A stretch of DNA of 64,000 bases from Neobacillus sp. PS3-40 (lineage in GTDB: Bacteria; Bacillota; Bacilli; Bacillales; Cytobacillaceae). Positions within the stretch are counted from its first letter, which is position 1; the number at the start of each line of letters is the position of its first letter. The DNA is taken from NCBI RefSeq assembly GCF_030915485.1, contig NZ_CP133266.1, forward strand, positions 2,856,001-2,920,000. The letters are read 5' to 3'. The notes under the pieces were generated by a model. It searched no databases, was not told the DNA's origin, and saw nothing but the letters and a program-made list of their open reading frames with translations. Of this stretch, positions 8,101 to 16,235 are shown in pieces. The position numbers were made by a program, and so were the translations under genes.

Positions 8101-9117
8101 ATGAAATCTAGGAGCTGGTATGCTAAACAATTAAAGCGTAAGCCGGTCCAATTTACGAGATACATCGTTCAGGCATTATTTCTGTTATTTTTACTATATG
8201 TAGGACTTCGGTTTTATCAATTTTACATGCACTTTGAAACATTAGGGAAAGAACCATTTGTCCCAAGACCTAGTGCAGTCGAGGGGTTTTTGCCGATCAG
8301 TGCCTTGGTAGGGTTGAATGTGTGGGTGAATGGCGGGGGATTTGATCAGATCCACCCGGCTGGCCTTGTATTGTTTGCTTTCTTTATCGGTAGTGGACTC
8401 CTGTTCCGTAAAGCCTTTTGCGGATGGTTTTGTCCAGTTGGTACGGTAAGTGAATGGACAGGAAGACTTGGAAAAAAGATTTTTAGAAAGAATTTTGAAA
8501 TTCCGCAATGGCTCGTATGGATTTTAACTCCCTTGAAATACTTATTATTATTAATCTTCATAAATATGATCTTTTTTATGGATTTTTATAATGCAAAGGC
8601 ATTCTTGGTTGATCCATATAATAAAGTATCAGACGTGAAAATGCTTTTATTCTTCTTAGATATTGGTGGCTTTGCATTGAAAGTTATTTTAGTCTTGTTT
8701 GTATTGTCACTGTTTTTCCGGAATTTTTGGTGTCGGTTCCTTTGCCCGTACGGAGCATTGATTGGTCTTGGCTCTATCTTCAGAATTACAAAGATTAAGA
8801 GAAATGAAGATACATGCATAAGCTGCGAAATGTGTACAAAGGTTTGTCCACAAAGAATTAAAGTTCACCAGAAAACAGCGGTTAATACACCAAACTGTAC
8901 TGCCTGCATGGCATGTGTGGAGGCATGTCCAGTAAAAGATACGCTGAATATGACTGTTGCAAAGAAAAAGGTGAATAAATGGTTTATCCCTGTTGCTTTT
9001 CTTGTACTGTTCTTCCTAGTTGTAGGATTTGCTAAAATCACGGGTCACTGGGACACTATTATCACGTATGACGAGTGGAAGCAATTAATACCAGAAGTAA
9101 ATAATATTGGACATTAA
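8101..9117 (+). CDS. NapH/CcoG-like membrane polyferredoxin (4Fe-4S)
   Basis: A 338-residue membrane iron-sulfur protein. Transmembrane segments occupy residues ~20-230. Two CxxxCP motifs (CGWFCPVG and CRFLCPYG) typical of the NapH/NosR/CcoG group lie in the loops. Two ferredoxin 4Fe-4S motifs follow (CISCEMCTKVCP and CTACMACVEACP), then a last membrane helix and a short tail. Such proteins pass electrons from the quinone pool or build redox enzymes during anaerobic respiration; the partner enzyme is not in the window. ATG at 8101 is preferred over the adjacent GTG at 8098. The FNR-type box upstream suggests induction at low oxygen. Confidence 0.85.
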   Translation: MKSRSWYAKQLKRKPVQFTRYIVQALFLLFLLYVGLRFYQFYMHFETLGKEPFVPRPSAVEGFLPISALVGLNVWVNGGGFDQIHPAGLVLFAFFIGSGLLFRKAFCGWFCPVGTVSEWTGRLGKKIFRKNFEIPQWLVWILTPLKYLLLLIFINMIFFMDFYNAKAFLVDPYNKVSDVKMLLFFLDIGGFALKVILVLFVLSLFFRNFWCRFLCPYGALIGLGSIFRITKIKRNEDTCISCEMCTKVCPQRIKVHQKTAVNTPNCTACMACVEACPVKDTLNMTVAKKKVNKWFIPVAFLVLFFLVVGFAKITGHWDTIITYDEWKQLIPEVNNIGH

Positions 9118-9121
9118 GTTC

Positions 9122-9148
9122 AAGGCTGCCTAACTGGTAGCCTTTTAT
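9122..9148 (+). terminator. Terminator after the polyferredoxin gene
   Basis: AAGGCTGCC pairs with GGTAGCCTT, followed by TTATTG. Confidence 0.6.
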
Positions 9149-9214
9149 TGTTTTATAGGCACATATCCCTTGTTTATTCATATCATAAATCAAAAAATAA
9201 AATGGAGAGTTACG

Positions 9215-11050
9215 ATGTTTAGAAAAGATGGAGACTTAGAAAATGTCAATCTTCCATTACGGCCATTTGGTGCAGAAGCACTGTCTGCACCTTATTATTA
9301 TCAAAGACTTAGAGAATCAGAGGTAAAGGAGTCGAGAGCAAGAGGAGTTTACCTTTTCCCCATTTCAATCAAAGAAATTGGCGGTAATAAATGGGGATAT
9401 ATGAACGAAAAAGGTAAAATTATTCTTCCTCCTATCTATGAGCATGCAGGGGATTTTCAAGATAATGGCTTGGCAATTGTAAGATTACTTGACCTTTCTG
9501 GTGTAATCAATTCGAATGGATATTTTATTGTAAAGCCAAAATACGATACTATAAATCCATTTTCCGAGGGGCGTGCAACGGTAATTAATCACCTGGGTTT
9601 TAAAGTTATCGATGAAAGTGGGAAGGAAACGACCTCAAAGGTATACTCGTTTATTGGTGATTATAAGGAAGGCCGAGCATTAATCGCAAATACGGATGAA
9701 CATGGCAAATACTTATATGGGTATTTGAACAGAAGAGGAAAAGAGGTCCTTCCATTAGAGTTCGAGTCTGCCAGTGATTTTCACGAAGGAAAAGCTGTTG
9801 TTAAGAATCTAGATGGGTCTTATTCATTAATAGGTCTTGCCGGAAAGATTATTAAAACGTATCCATATGCTTTTGTTGGGAATTATGGGGAAGGACTACT
9901 TGCATTTCAAAAAACTGCGGGTGGGAATTTTGGCTATATGGATGAACAAGGGGAAATTGTAATTGGACCACAGTTTTCAGAAGCAAGGCCATTCATTGAA
10001 GGCCGAGCAATTGTGAATGTATCCGAGGAGTTTAAAGGACATTACGGTTTAATTGATCGAAATGGCCATTTTATATTAAAGCCACATTATCAAACTATTA
10101 TAAGCCTTGGTGAAGGCCGAGTGGCAATTGGGAAAGCAATCATCGCAGAAAAACCTTATGTTGGGTCATTATATGCAATTGCGGACATCGATGGGCACAT
10201 CTTAACTGGATTTATTTATAATGGTCTAACGAAGTTTGTAGAAGGTCGTGCCTCAGCATACAATGAACAATCTACTTTCTTTATTGACATTAACGGCAAA
10301 AGGATCGAAAGTCTTCCAACTGTTCTTGGAAGCGGTGAATTGCATTTTGACAAAACATTAATCAAGGCTGAAGTTGACTTTCGACTTCAATATTTTACTA
10401 ATAAGTCAGAGGTAGTCTGGGAGCAAAATCAATTAATTCCTTTAAATAGCCAGTATTCTGTAATTGAAAAAAAATACAAGCCGAATAAGGATTATTTAGT
10501 TTTTTATCCGCAAGTAATGGGAATGCAGTGTAAAGAGGCTCAAATGAAGGTAAACCAGGATTTAAAGGATTTTTCTGCTGTTAAAGTTGTACCAACCCAA
10601 AAACAACTTGATTCTAGTTATACTGGAGATTTTGAAGTAACCTACTATCAAAAAAATCTTTTAGTGATTGAAAAAACAGGATACGACTATCCATTTGGAG
10701 CTGCCCACGGTATGCCTTTAAAAAAATTTGCCCATATTGATCTGAATACGGGGCCATTTTATCAACTAAACGATTTGTTTAAGGACCATAGTCAATATGT
10801 AAAAACGATCAGTCACATTATTGCAGATCAAATCCAAAGCAATGAAAAGTATTCTTATATTTTTCTAGATAGGTACAAAGGAATTAGAGAGGACCAACCT
10901 TTTTTTATTACTGAAGGTGCTTTGAATCTTTATTTTAATCCATATGAAATAGGTCCATATGTTGCTGGGTTTCCGACCTTTACAGTACCGTTTGAGGAGA
11001 TAGCCGATTTACTAAATCAGGAGGGGAATTTTTGGAAGTCATTTAATTAA
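9215..11050 (+). CDS. WG-repeat protein with C-terminal DUF3298-like domain
   Basis: A 611-residue protein without an evident signal peptide. Residues ~40-400 hold repeated units of the form W/YGYMNxxGKIIL...F.EGRA, the WG (KWG leptospira-type) beta repeat; at least eight copies are visible through recurring EGRA/EGKA and GYMDEQGE motifs. The last ~200 residues resemble the DUF4163/DUF3298 module of RsiV and PdaC-type proteins. The ATG at 9215 follows GGAGAG by 6 nt; the upstream ATG at 9170 lacks a site. Function is unknown. WG proteins are often surface-associated or protein-binding. It stands alone between terminators. Confidence 0.75.
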   Translation: MFRKDGDLENVNLPLRPFGAEALSAPYYYQRLRESEVKESRARGVYLFPISIKEIGGNKWGYMNEKGKIILPPIYEHAGDFQDNGLAIVRLLDLSGVINSNGYFIVKPKYDTINPFSEGRATVINHLGFKVIDESGKETTSKVYSFIGDYKEGRALIANTDEHGKYLYGYLNRRGKEVLPLEFESASDFHEGKAVVKNLDGSYSLIGLAGKIIKTYPYAFVGNYGEGLLAFQKTAGGNFGYMDEQGEIVIGPQFSEARPFIEGRAIVNVSEEFKGHYGLIDRNGHFILKPHYQTIISLGEGRVAIGKAIIAEKPYVGSLYAIADIDGHILTGFIYNGLTKFVEGRASAYNEQSTFFIDINGKRIESLPTVLGSGELHFDKTLIKAEVDFRLQYFTNKSEVVWEQNQLIPLNSQYSVIEKKYKPNKDYLVFYPQVMGMQCKEAQMKVNQDLKDFSAVKVVPTQKQLDSSYTGDFEVTYYQKNLLVIEKTGYDYPFGAAHGMPLKKFAHIDLNTGPFYQLNDLFKDHSQYVKTISHIIADQIQSNEKYSYIFLDRYKGIREDQPFFITEGALNLYFNPYEIGPYVAGFPTFTVPFEEIADLLNQEGNFWKSFN

Positions 11051-11095
11051 TTGTGATAGGTGTAATCTGTTTTTACTTGATTTGCGCATTCAAAA

Positions 11096-11136
11096 AATAA
11101 TGAAGTGTGACCGACTCGGTTACGCTTCATTATTTA
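11096..11136. terminator. Bidirectional terminator between WG-repeat and V4R genes
   Basis: AATAATGAAG and CTTCATTATT form an extended stem with inner CCG/CGG pairing; T-rich on both strands, serving convergent genes. Confidence 0.75.
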
Positions 11137-11166
11137 TGTCAATTAAAATGATTAACCCGACAGTCT

Positions 11167-11616
11167 TTATAAAAGTCTGATCCTGTATTCACAGTATTCA
11201 TCACCATTTACGTTGCACTTAACCTCATGGACCACTACCTTTCCCTCATAAAAGCGCGAGATCGCTCCTTCCAAAATGGCCCCCTCCAGATCACAGGTCA
11301 TATTGCCTTGATGAACAGGCAGTCCTTTGCAAAAACAATCCTGAATCGCAATGTGAACTTCATTCTCTTTTGAGTCAATAATCATGGGAATTCCGATTTT
11401 TAATTCCTCGAAGATTGCCAAGGCATCCTCAATCGAATGGACAGGTAAACTCTGTCCAATTTTTCTGCCGACAGTAATCGTGGTGCTTTTGCCTCTCATT
11501 GGTAAACCCTGGTACATTCCAATTAATCTTACTGATCTGAACAATTCCAAAGGAACCGAATTACCTAAAGTCTTTCGGTCAATGTTTTTCATATCCTCAT
11601 ATGTAAATAAATCCAT
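11167..11616 (-). CDS. V4R (4-vinyl reductase) domain protein
   Basis: A 149-residue soluble protein. The C-terminal half carries the V4R cysteine pattern: DCFCKGLP, then TCDLEGAILEGA, then VKCNVNGDEYCEYRI. V4R domains bind small hydrophobic ligands and the cysteines suggest metal or redox sensing. The start ATG at 11616 is followed by FTYEDMKNIDR. It is divergent from a GGDEF-EAL protein, and a perfect FNR-type box lies between the two starts, so oxygen control of one or both is likely. Its link to c-di-GMP signalling next door is inferred from position only. Confidence 0.7.
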   Translation of the reverse strand: MDLFTYEDMKNIDRKTLGNSVPLELFRSVRLIGMYQGLPMRGKSTTITVGRKIGQSLPVHSIEDALAIFEELKIGIPMIIDSKENEVHIAIQDCFCKGLPVHQGNMTCDLEGAILEGAISRFYEGKVVVHEVKCNVNGDEYCEYRIRLL

Positions 11617-11694
11617 TTCGGGTATTACACTCCTTTGTTGTCATGATTTGTGAATATTCTATTTTCATTTTTGCAAAAGAAAAATTGAATAACC

Positions 11695-11708
11695 TTGATC
11701 TAAATCAA
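11695..11708. promoter_or_regulatory. Perfect FNR-type operator between V4R and GGDEF-EAL genes
   Basis: TTGATCTAAATCAA matches TTGAT-N4-ATCAA exactly. The centre lies about 40-41.5 bp before a start predicted from TATAAA at 11729-11734 for the plus-strand gene. A promoter on the minus side is less clear. Confidence 0.8.
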
Positions 11709-11760
11709 TTTTTTTCAACATTGGGAACTATAAACTTAAATCTATAGATAGAGAAGGGGG

Positions 11761-11780
11761 AATCGGTAATTAGACCGATT
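11761..11780 (+). promoter_or_regulatory. Hairpin between Shine-Dalgarno and start codon of the GGDEF-EAL gene
   Basis: AATCGGT (11761-11767) pairs with ACCGATT (11774-11780). It lies directly after the Shine-Dalgarno-like GAAGGGGG (11752-11760) and before the ATG at 11792. Unfolded, the spacing is 31 nt; folded, it falls to about 11 nt. An in-frame TAG lies between, so no nearer start exists in frame. Confidence 0.55.
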
Positions 11781-11791
11781 TTAAAACCAAC

Positions 11792-13387
11792 ATGAATACA
11801 TCGCTTATTCAGCAATTCCAAACATCGATTATCATATTAGATACTGATTATGTGATAACATTTGCAAACCCAGCTTTTATTGAAGAGAGTGGATACGCTG
11901 AGTCCGAGTTATTAGGGAGAAATGCTAATGACTTTTTAATGGGTTTGGGATCCATTTCTGAAAATATGAATGGAGAGATTTTCATAAAGACTAAAAGTGG
12001 TGAACAAGCACCAAAGTGGATGGAAATTAACCATTTTAGTCCTATGAAAGATAACCATTATATTGGATTAATCTTATTAGACGTTCAATTGTCAGGAGTA
12101 GATCCTTTAACGAAGCTACCAAATCGTTATTTTTTTTACAGGTATTTAAACAAGGCCATCAATAAAGCAAAAGTAGAAAACACATTTTTGGCGCTGCTCT
12201 ATATTGATTTAGACCGATTTAAATTTATTAATGATACACTCGGCCATACATATGGAGATCTTTTGTTAAAAGAGACATCTACTCGACTAAAAGAGTGTGA
12301 AGGAACAAAGAATATGGTTGCTCGAATGGGTGGAGATGAATTTATTTATTTAGCCCTCGATTTAAAGGACGAAGCAGAGGCAGATGAATTGGGGATGCAA
12401 ATCCTAGAAGCCTTTACTAAACCATTCCAATTAAAGGAATTAGAAATTCATATTTCTCCAAGCATTGGAATTAGTATCTTTCCGTATGATGGCGATGAAA
12501 TCGAAGCACTTATTTCAAACGCTGATTCAGCCATGTATCGAGCGAAAAAAAGTGGCAAGAACAAGATTGAAAAGGCACAGATTGATAGTAGTGCTGGAGC
12601 ATTTGAAAAACTAATGGTTGAAAATGATTTGCATAATGCTCTTTTAAAAAATGAGCTACTACTTTATTTCCAGCCACAAATCGATTTAGATCATAATAAG
12701 ATTATTGGAATGGAAGCATTGATTAGGTGGAACCATCCAGACATGGGTATCATTTCCCCAGGAGAATTTATTCCAATTGCGGAGGAATCAGGGTTGATCC
12801 TTCCGATTGGTGATTGGGTTATGAGGGAAGCATGTTTAAAGATTAAAGAGTGGATGGATGTGGGTCAAGGAGTCCGTATTTCGATAAATCTTTCTGCGAG
12901 GCAATTTTTACAAAATGATTTAGTAGAAAAGTTTCAACATTTAATAGATGAATTGCAGATACCACCAAACCTCTTGGAGATAGAAATAACAGAAAGTATG
13001 ATCATGTACAATATGGACTCTGCTACAGATATCCTTAATCGGATAAAAAAGTTAGGAGTGCATATTGCGATTGATGATTTTGGCAAGGGATACTCTTCAT
13101 TAAATTATTTGCAGAAGTTTCCTTTGGATACGCTGAAAATAGACCGATCGTTTATTTTTGATATTGATTCGAACCCAAGCAGTAAAGCATTAACGCATGC
13201 AATTTCTAATTTAGGTCATGCGCTCGATATGAAGGTTATTGCTGAAGGAGTAGAGACTAAAGATCAATTAAATCATGTGGAAAAATTAAAATGTGACGCT
13301 GTTCAAGGTTTTTACTTTAGCGTCCCACTCACCGAATTAGAGGCAGATCAATTTTTATTACATTATAAAGGAGATAGAGCAGAATGA
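11792..13387 (+). CDS. PAS-GGDEF-EAL cyclic-di-GMP signalling protein
   Basis: A 531-residue cytoplasmic protein with three domains: PAS (residues ~1-100), GGDEF (~103-265, intact GGDEF motif at 180-184) and EAL (~275-525, MEALIRW at 307-313, DDFGKGYSSL, and AEGVETKDQ). Both diguanylate cyclase and c-di-GMP phosphodiesterase signatures are intact, so net direction cannot be decided from sequence. No inhibitory RxxD site is seen five residues before GGDEF. The gene overlaps the DUF2249 gene by 4 bp (ATGA). It follows an FNR-type box, suggesting that c-di-GMP level responds to oxygen or NO. The start codon is preceded by an unusual hairpin rather than a normally spaced ribosome binding site. 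Confidence 0.92.
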   Translation: MNTSLIQQFQTSIIILDTDYVITFANPAFIEESGYAESELLGRNANDFLMGLGSISENMNGEIFIKTKSGEQAPKWMEINHFSPMKDNHYIGLILLDVQLSGVDPLTKLPNRYFFYRYLNKAINKAKVENTFLALLYIDLDRFKFINDTLGHTYGDLLLKETSTRLKECEGTKNMVARMGGDEFIYLALDLKDEAEADELGMQILEAFTKPFQLKELEIHISPSIGISIFPYDGDEIEALISNADSAMYRAKKSGKNKIEKAQIDSSAGAFEKLMVENDLHNALLKNELLLYFQPQIDLDHNKIIGMEALIRWNHPDMGIISPGEFIPIAEESGLILPIGDWVMREACLKIKEWMDVGQGVRISINLSARQFLQNDLVEKFQHLIDELQIPPNLLEIEITESMIMYNMDSATDILNRIKKLGVHIAIDDFGKGYSSLNYLQKFPLDTLKIDRSFIFDIDSNPSSKALTHAISNLGHALDMKVIAEGVETKDQLNHVEKLKCDAVQGFYFSVPLTELEADQFLLHYKGDRAE

Positions 13388-13638
13388 GTAATTTTGAATT
13401 TGATGGAAAAAGAGCAATCATGGATGTTCGTGAAAGAGTTTTAAAAGGTGAACACCCACGACAAGAAATCATGCAATTTGTAAAAGAATCACCTGTTGGA
13501 ACTATTTTTGAAATTCATTTACCACATCGTGGTGAACCACTAATTGGAGGTTTGGAGTCATTAGGCATGAATGTAATTGTAAACGAGATCGAACCAATGC
13601 ATTATCGTCTTATGGCTGTAAAGCTGAACGAATTTTAA
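13384..13638 (+). CDS. DUF2249 family protein
   Basis: An 84-residue protein with the DUF2249 pattern: DVRERVLKGEHPRQEIM, then GTIFEIHLPHRGEPLIGGLE. The fold is TusA/SirA-like. Homologues frequently occur near nitrite/NO or other anaerobic redox genes, but the biochemical role is unknown. It starts inside the stop of the GGDEF-EAL gene, so the two are translationally coupled. It converges with the FNR-type regulator gene, overlapping its 3' end by 4 bp. Confidence 0.75.
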   Translation: MSNFEFDGKRAIMDVRERVLKGEHPRQEIMQFVKESPVGTIFEIHLPHRGEPLIGGLESLGMNVIVNEIEPMHYRLMAVKLNEF

Positions 13639-14342
13639 TCTGATTTTACATCTGCAAGAAGTTTGAGTCGATCAAATTCAAGAATCTTGATATTCCTACG
13701 CCCATCCGTATTGATGAGCTTTTGGGACATGAATGATAAAAGCTTTCTGCTGATGGTCTCAGGGGTTGTTCCAATGAAACTAGCCAAGTCCTTTTTGGAA
13801 ATAGGCAAGGTGAATTCACCTTTTTGAGCTTTCATTTTATCATGGAAAAGGAGCAGTGCTCTAGCAAGACGCTGTTCCACTTCCATTAGTCCAAGGAAAC
13901 CGACTGATTCGTCTGCTTCATAAAGGCGATCATTTACAGCAAGAAGGAAACGGAATGACATTTCTGAATGGCTTTCCATCATTTTAAGAAAATCCTTTTT
14001 ATCAATCGAACAAATAACCGTTTTCCCTAAAGCTTCTGCGTTTGCATAATGTTTTTCATTTCTAAGTAAAGCGAATAAACCGAAAAAGTCACCAGGAAAC
14101 AACACTCGAACAATTTGTTCTTTTCCTTCCGCAGACATTTTCGTTAACTTAATTAGGCCCTCTTTAACAACAAATAATGTCTCAGACCTTTCCCCATCTC
14201 GAAAAATAAACTCACCTTTTTGAAAGTCATGACTACGTGTTACTTTTTGCAACAATTGGAGATCAATTTCGTTCATCCCTTTAAAAACGGGTACTGACGT
14301 AATACATGAGGATTCAGAAGAACAACAATGTTCACATTGCAT
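13635..14342 (-). CDS. FNR-type Crp/Fnr family regulator with N-terminal cysteine cluster
   Basis: A 235-residue Crp/Fnr activator. The N-terminus has cysteines at 3, 6, 7 and 13, with another at 111; this mirrors the cysteine spacing of enterobacterial FNR (20, 23, 29, 122), so it likely binds an oxygen-sensitive 4Fe-4S cluster. A cyclic-nucleotide-like barrel (residues ~20-130) is followed by a winged helix with recognition helix TTPETISRKLLSF. The E-x2-S-R set is what FNR uses to read TTGAT. ATG at 14342 (after AAGGAAGTG) is preferred over TTG at 14348. Boxes of that sequence stand before its own gene and three neighbours, so autoregulation is likely. B. subtilis Fnr has C-terminal cysteines and reads a different site. 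Confidence 0.88.
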   Translation of the reverse strand: MQCEHCCSSESSCITSVPVFKGMNEIDLQLLQKVTRSHDFQKGEFIFRDGERSETLFVVKEGLIKLTKMSAEGKEQIVRVLFPGDFFGLFALLRNEKHYANAEALGKTVICSIDKKDFLKMMESHSEMSFRFLLAVNDRLYEADESVGFLGLMEVEQRLARALLLFHDKMKAQKGEFTLPISKKDLASFIGTTPETISRKLLSFMSQKLINTDGRRNIKILEFDRLKLLADVKSD

Positions 14343-14409
14343 TAACAATCACTTCCTTGTAAGCATTTTCATAATTGCTTTATTGTATCTATTTTACACT
14401 ATGCGTGTA

Positions 14410-14423
14410 GTGATTTTAATCAA
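14410..14423. promoter_or_regulatory. FNR-type operator of the regulator's own promoter
   Basis: GTGATTTTAATCAA matches TTGAT-N4-ATCAA except at the first base. Centre 14416.5 is about 41.5 bp before a minus-strand start predicted from TACAAT at 14382-14387. Confidence 0.65.
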
Positions 14424-14438
14424 TTGATTTTAGTTTAA

Positions 14439-14452
14439 TTGATTTGCATCAA
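14439..14452. promoter_or_regulatory. Perfect FNR-type operator of the flavodoxin gene
   Basis: TTGATTTGCATCAA matches the consensus exactly. Centre 14445.5 lies about 41.5 bp before a plus-strand start predicted from TAAAAT at 14475-14480. Confidence 0.82.
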
Positions 14453-14513
14453 TTTTATTTTAAACCAATCCAATTAAAATAAAAGGACAAATAAGAAACA
14501 AGAGGTGTATCTT

Positions 14514-14969
14514 ATGTCAGTAAATTGTTTAATTGCTTACTGTAGCATGTCCGGAAATACTGAAGAGATTGCGGAAACGATTGGTGAAGGTATTCGCAAA
14601 GCAGGAGCAAATGTGGATATTAAAGATATTTTAATGGTCGATGTTAAAGACCTCCTAGATTATGATGGCATTCTATTGGGTGCTTATACATGGGGCGATG
14701 GGGATTTACCCGATGAGTTTTTAGATTTCTATGATGACATGGATCAGATAAGCCTAAAAGGGAAAAAAGCTGTGGCATTTGGGTCATGTGACTCTTCCTA
14801 CGAGCATAGAGGAGGAGCAGTTGATAGATTAACGGAAAAATTAGTGGAGTTAGAAGCGGATCTAGTTTTAACTGGCCTCAAAATTGATTTATCACCAACG
14901 GAAGCTGAAAAGGAACAATGTGTTCAATTTGGCATAGACTTTGTTGAAAAAGTCGGACTGGGGGACTAA
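14514..14969 (+). CDS. Flavodoxin
   Basis: A 151-residue short-chain flavodoxin, a cytoplasmic FMN electron carrier. The phosphate loop is SMSGNTEEIAE near the N-terminus; the flavin-flanking loops are AYTWGDGDLPDEF and GSCDSSYEHRGGAVD. ATG at 14514 is chosen because AGAGGTG precedes it; an in-frame GTG at 14505 overlaps that site. A perfect FNR-type box lies upstream, so it is probably induced at low oxygen. A small CxxC protein starts 5 bp downstream and is likely cotranscribed. Confidence 0.93.
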   Translation: MSVNCLIAYCSMSGNTEEIAETIGEGIRKAGANVDIKDILMVDVKDLLDYDGILLGAYTWGDGDLPDEFLDFYDDMDQISLKGKKAVAFGSCDSSYEHRGGAVDRLTEKLVELEADLVLTGLKIDLSPTEAEKEQCVQFGIDFVEKVGLGD

Positions 14970-14974
14970 TAAAA

Positions 14975-15184
14975 ATGGGCAGCATTCAAATGGCATTAAA
15001 TGATATCGCTTGTTCTAGCTGCATCGTGAAAATTAAAAAGGATATAAAAAGAAAACATGGCATTGAAAAGGTGAAGATTATTTCAGGTAGCGGAAACCTT
15101 CAAATTAATTATAATGAAAATGTCATTAACAAAGAGGAAATTCACCATCTAATTAATAAAATGGCTCTTCGAATGTTTGATTAA
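14975..15184 (+). CDS. Small HMA-like CxxC protein
   Basis: A 69-residue protein resembling a heavy-metal-associated (CopZ-type) ferredoxin-like fold: CSSC motif at residues ~13-16 in IACSSCIVKIKK, followed by GIEKVKI and the strand NLQINYNEN. It lacks the usual methionine before the CxxC. It starts 5 bp after the flavodoxin gene with GGGGG as ribosome binding site and shares its FNR-type promoter. Metal or thiol redox binding is inferred; the specific partner is unknown. Confidence 0.65.
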   Translation: MGSIQMALNDIACSSCIVKIKKDIKRKHGIEKVKIISGSGNLQINYNENVINKEEIHHLINKMALRMFD

Positions 15185-15195
15185 TAGTGTTACAG

Positions 15196-15228
15196 GCCTG
15201 CTCTGGTATATAGGGTAGGCTTTTTTTA
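15196..15228 (+). terminator. Terminator after the flavodoxin operon
   Basis: GCCTGCTCT pairs (with two wobbles) to AGGGTAGGC and is followed by TTTTTTTA. Confidence 0.75.
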
Positions 15229-15291
15229 TGGTAATGATTATTATAGCCTCCTCTGTTAAATAATAAGGAAAATAGTATGGGAGGTTCTACT

Positions 15292-16134
15292 TTGGATCAT
15301 ATTCAAGATGATAAATTCGAAGAATCCTTTCTTCCGATGACCTCGACCGGAAGTGGAAAGGGATTAGAAATTTTACCTGATGTTTATTGTTATACAAATA
15401 AGATTGTTAACCTGTGTTTTATCGGTCATCAAAATAATGATTTTGTTTTAGTTGATGCGGGTATGCCCAAATCGGCCGAAGAGATTATGAATGCTGTCAG
15501 AGAGCGATTTGGAGAAAATGCTCAGCCAAAGGCAATTGTAATAACACACGGACATTTTGACCATGTTGGATCCATTGTCGAGTTACTAGAGCACTGGAAT
15601 GTTCCGGTATATGCTCATATGTTAGAAATACCGTATTTAACAGGTAAAGAAAATTACCCGCCGGGTGACCCAACTGTTGATGGAGGACTTGTCTCCGAAT
15701 TGTCGCCATTTTTTCCGAATCACGGGATAAATATCAGTGCTCATGTAAAAAGACTCCCCGACGATGGAACCATTCCGAATATGCCAGGATGGAAATGGAT
15801 TCATACACCGGGGCATACGCCAGGACATATCTCGCTATTTCGTGAAGAAGACCGGACTCTACTTGCTGGAGATGCATTTGTAACTGTTAAACAGGAATCT
15901 TTGTATAAAGTGATGGTGCAAGAACAAGAAATTAGCGGGGCACCGAAATATTTCACTACCGATTGGAAAGCGGCCTTTGAATCGGTAAAAATGATAGCTG
16001 CATTAAAACCGTATACAGCTGTAACAGGGCATGGGTTACCAATGAGCGGTGAGATTTTAAAGAATAGCTTGAGATACTTAGTGGACCATTTTGCCGAAAT
16101 TGCTATTCCAGAAAACGGGCGTTATGTGAATTAA
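15292..16134 (+). CDS. Metallo-beta-lactamase-fold hydrolase
   Basis: A 280-residue cytoplasmic hydrolase of the glyoxalase II/lactonase-like group. The metal motif THGHFDHVGS (HxHxDH) is intact, with further ligands in HTPGHTPGHISL, the GDAF aspartate, and a C-terminal TGHG histidine. The TTG at 15292 is preferred as start, 7 nt after GGGAGG; the ATG at 15277 overlaps that site. Substrate is unknown. It follows the terminator of the flavodoxin operon and has no FNR-type box, so its promoter is probably separate. Confidence 0.85.
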   Translation: MDHIQDDKFEESFLPMTSTGSGKGLEILPDVYCYTNKIVNLCFIGHQNNDFVLVDAGMPKSAEEIMNAVRERFGENAQPKAIVITHGHFDHVGSIVELLEHWNVPVYAHMLEIPYLTGKENYPPGDPTVDGGLVSELSPFFPNHGINISAHVKRLPDDGTIPNMPGWKWIHTPGHTPGHISLFREEDRTLLAGDAFVTVKQESLYKVMVQEQEISGAPKYFTTDWKAAFESVKMIAALKPYTAVTGHGLPMSGEILKNSLRYLVDHFAEIAIPENGRYVN

Positions 16135-16182
16135 AAGGGAATACATACTTTGGAATATTCTTGATTTTTTCAAAAGAAAGTA

Positions 16183-16211
16183 TTGACATGAAATTTTTCA
16201 AGTTGTATAGT
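16183..16211 (+). promoter_or_regulatory. Sigma-A promoter of the met transporter leader
   Basis: TTGACA (16183-16188) and TATAGT (16206-16211) with 17-bp spacing; start near 16218, just ahead of the first SAM riboswitch. Confidence 0.88.
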
Positions 16212-16235
16212 GATAAACATATTAATAATAATACT

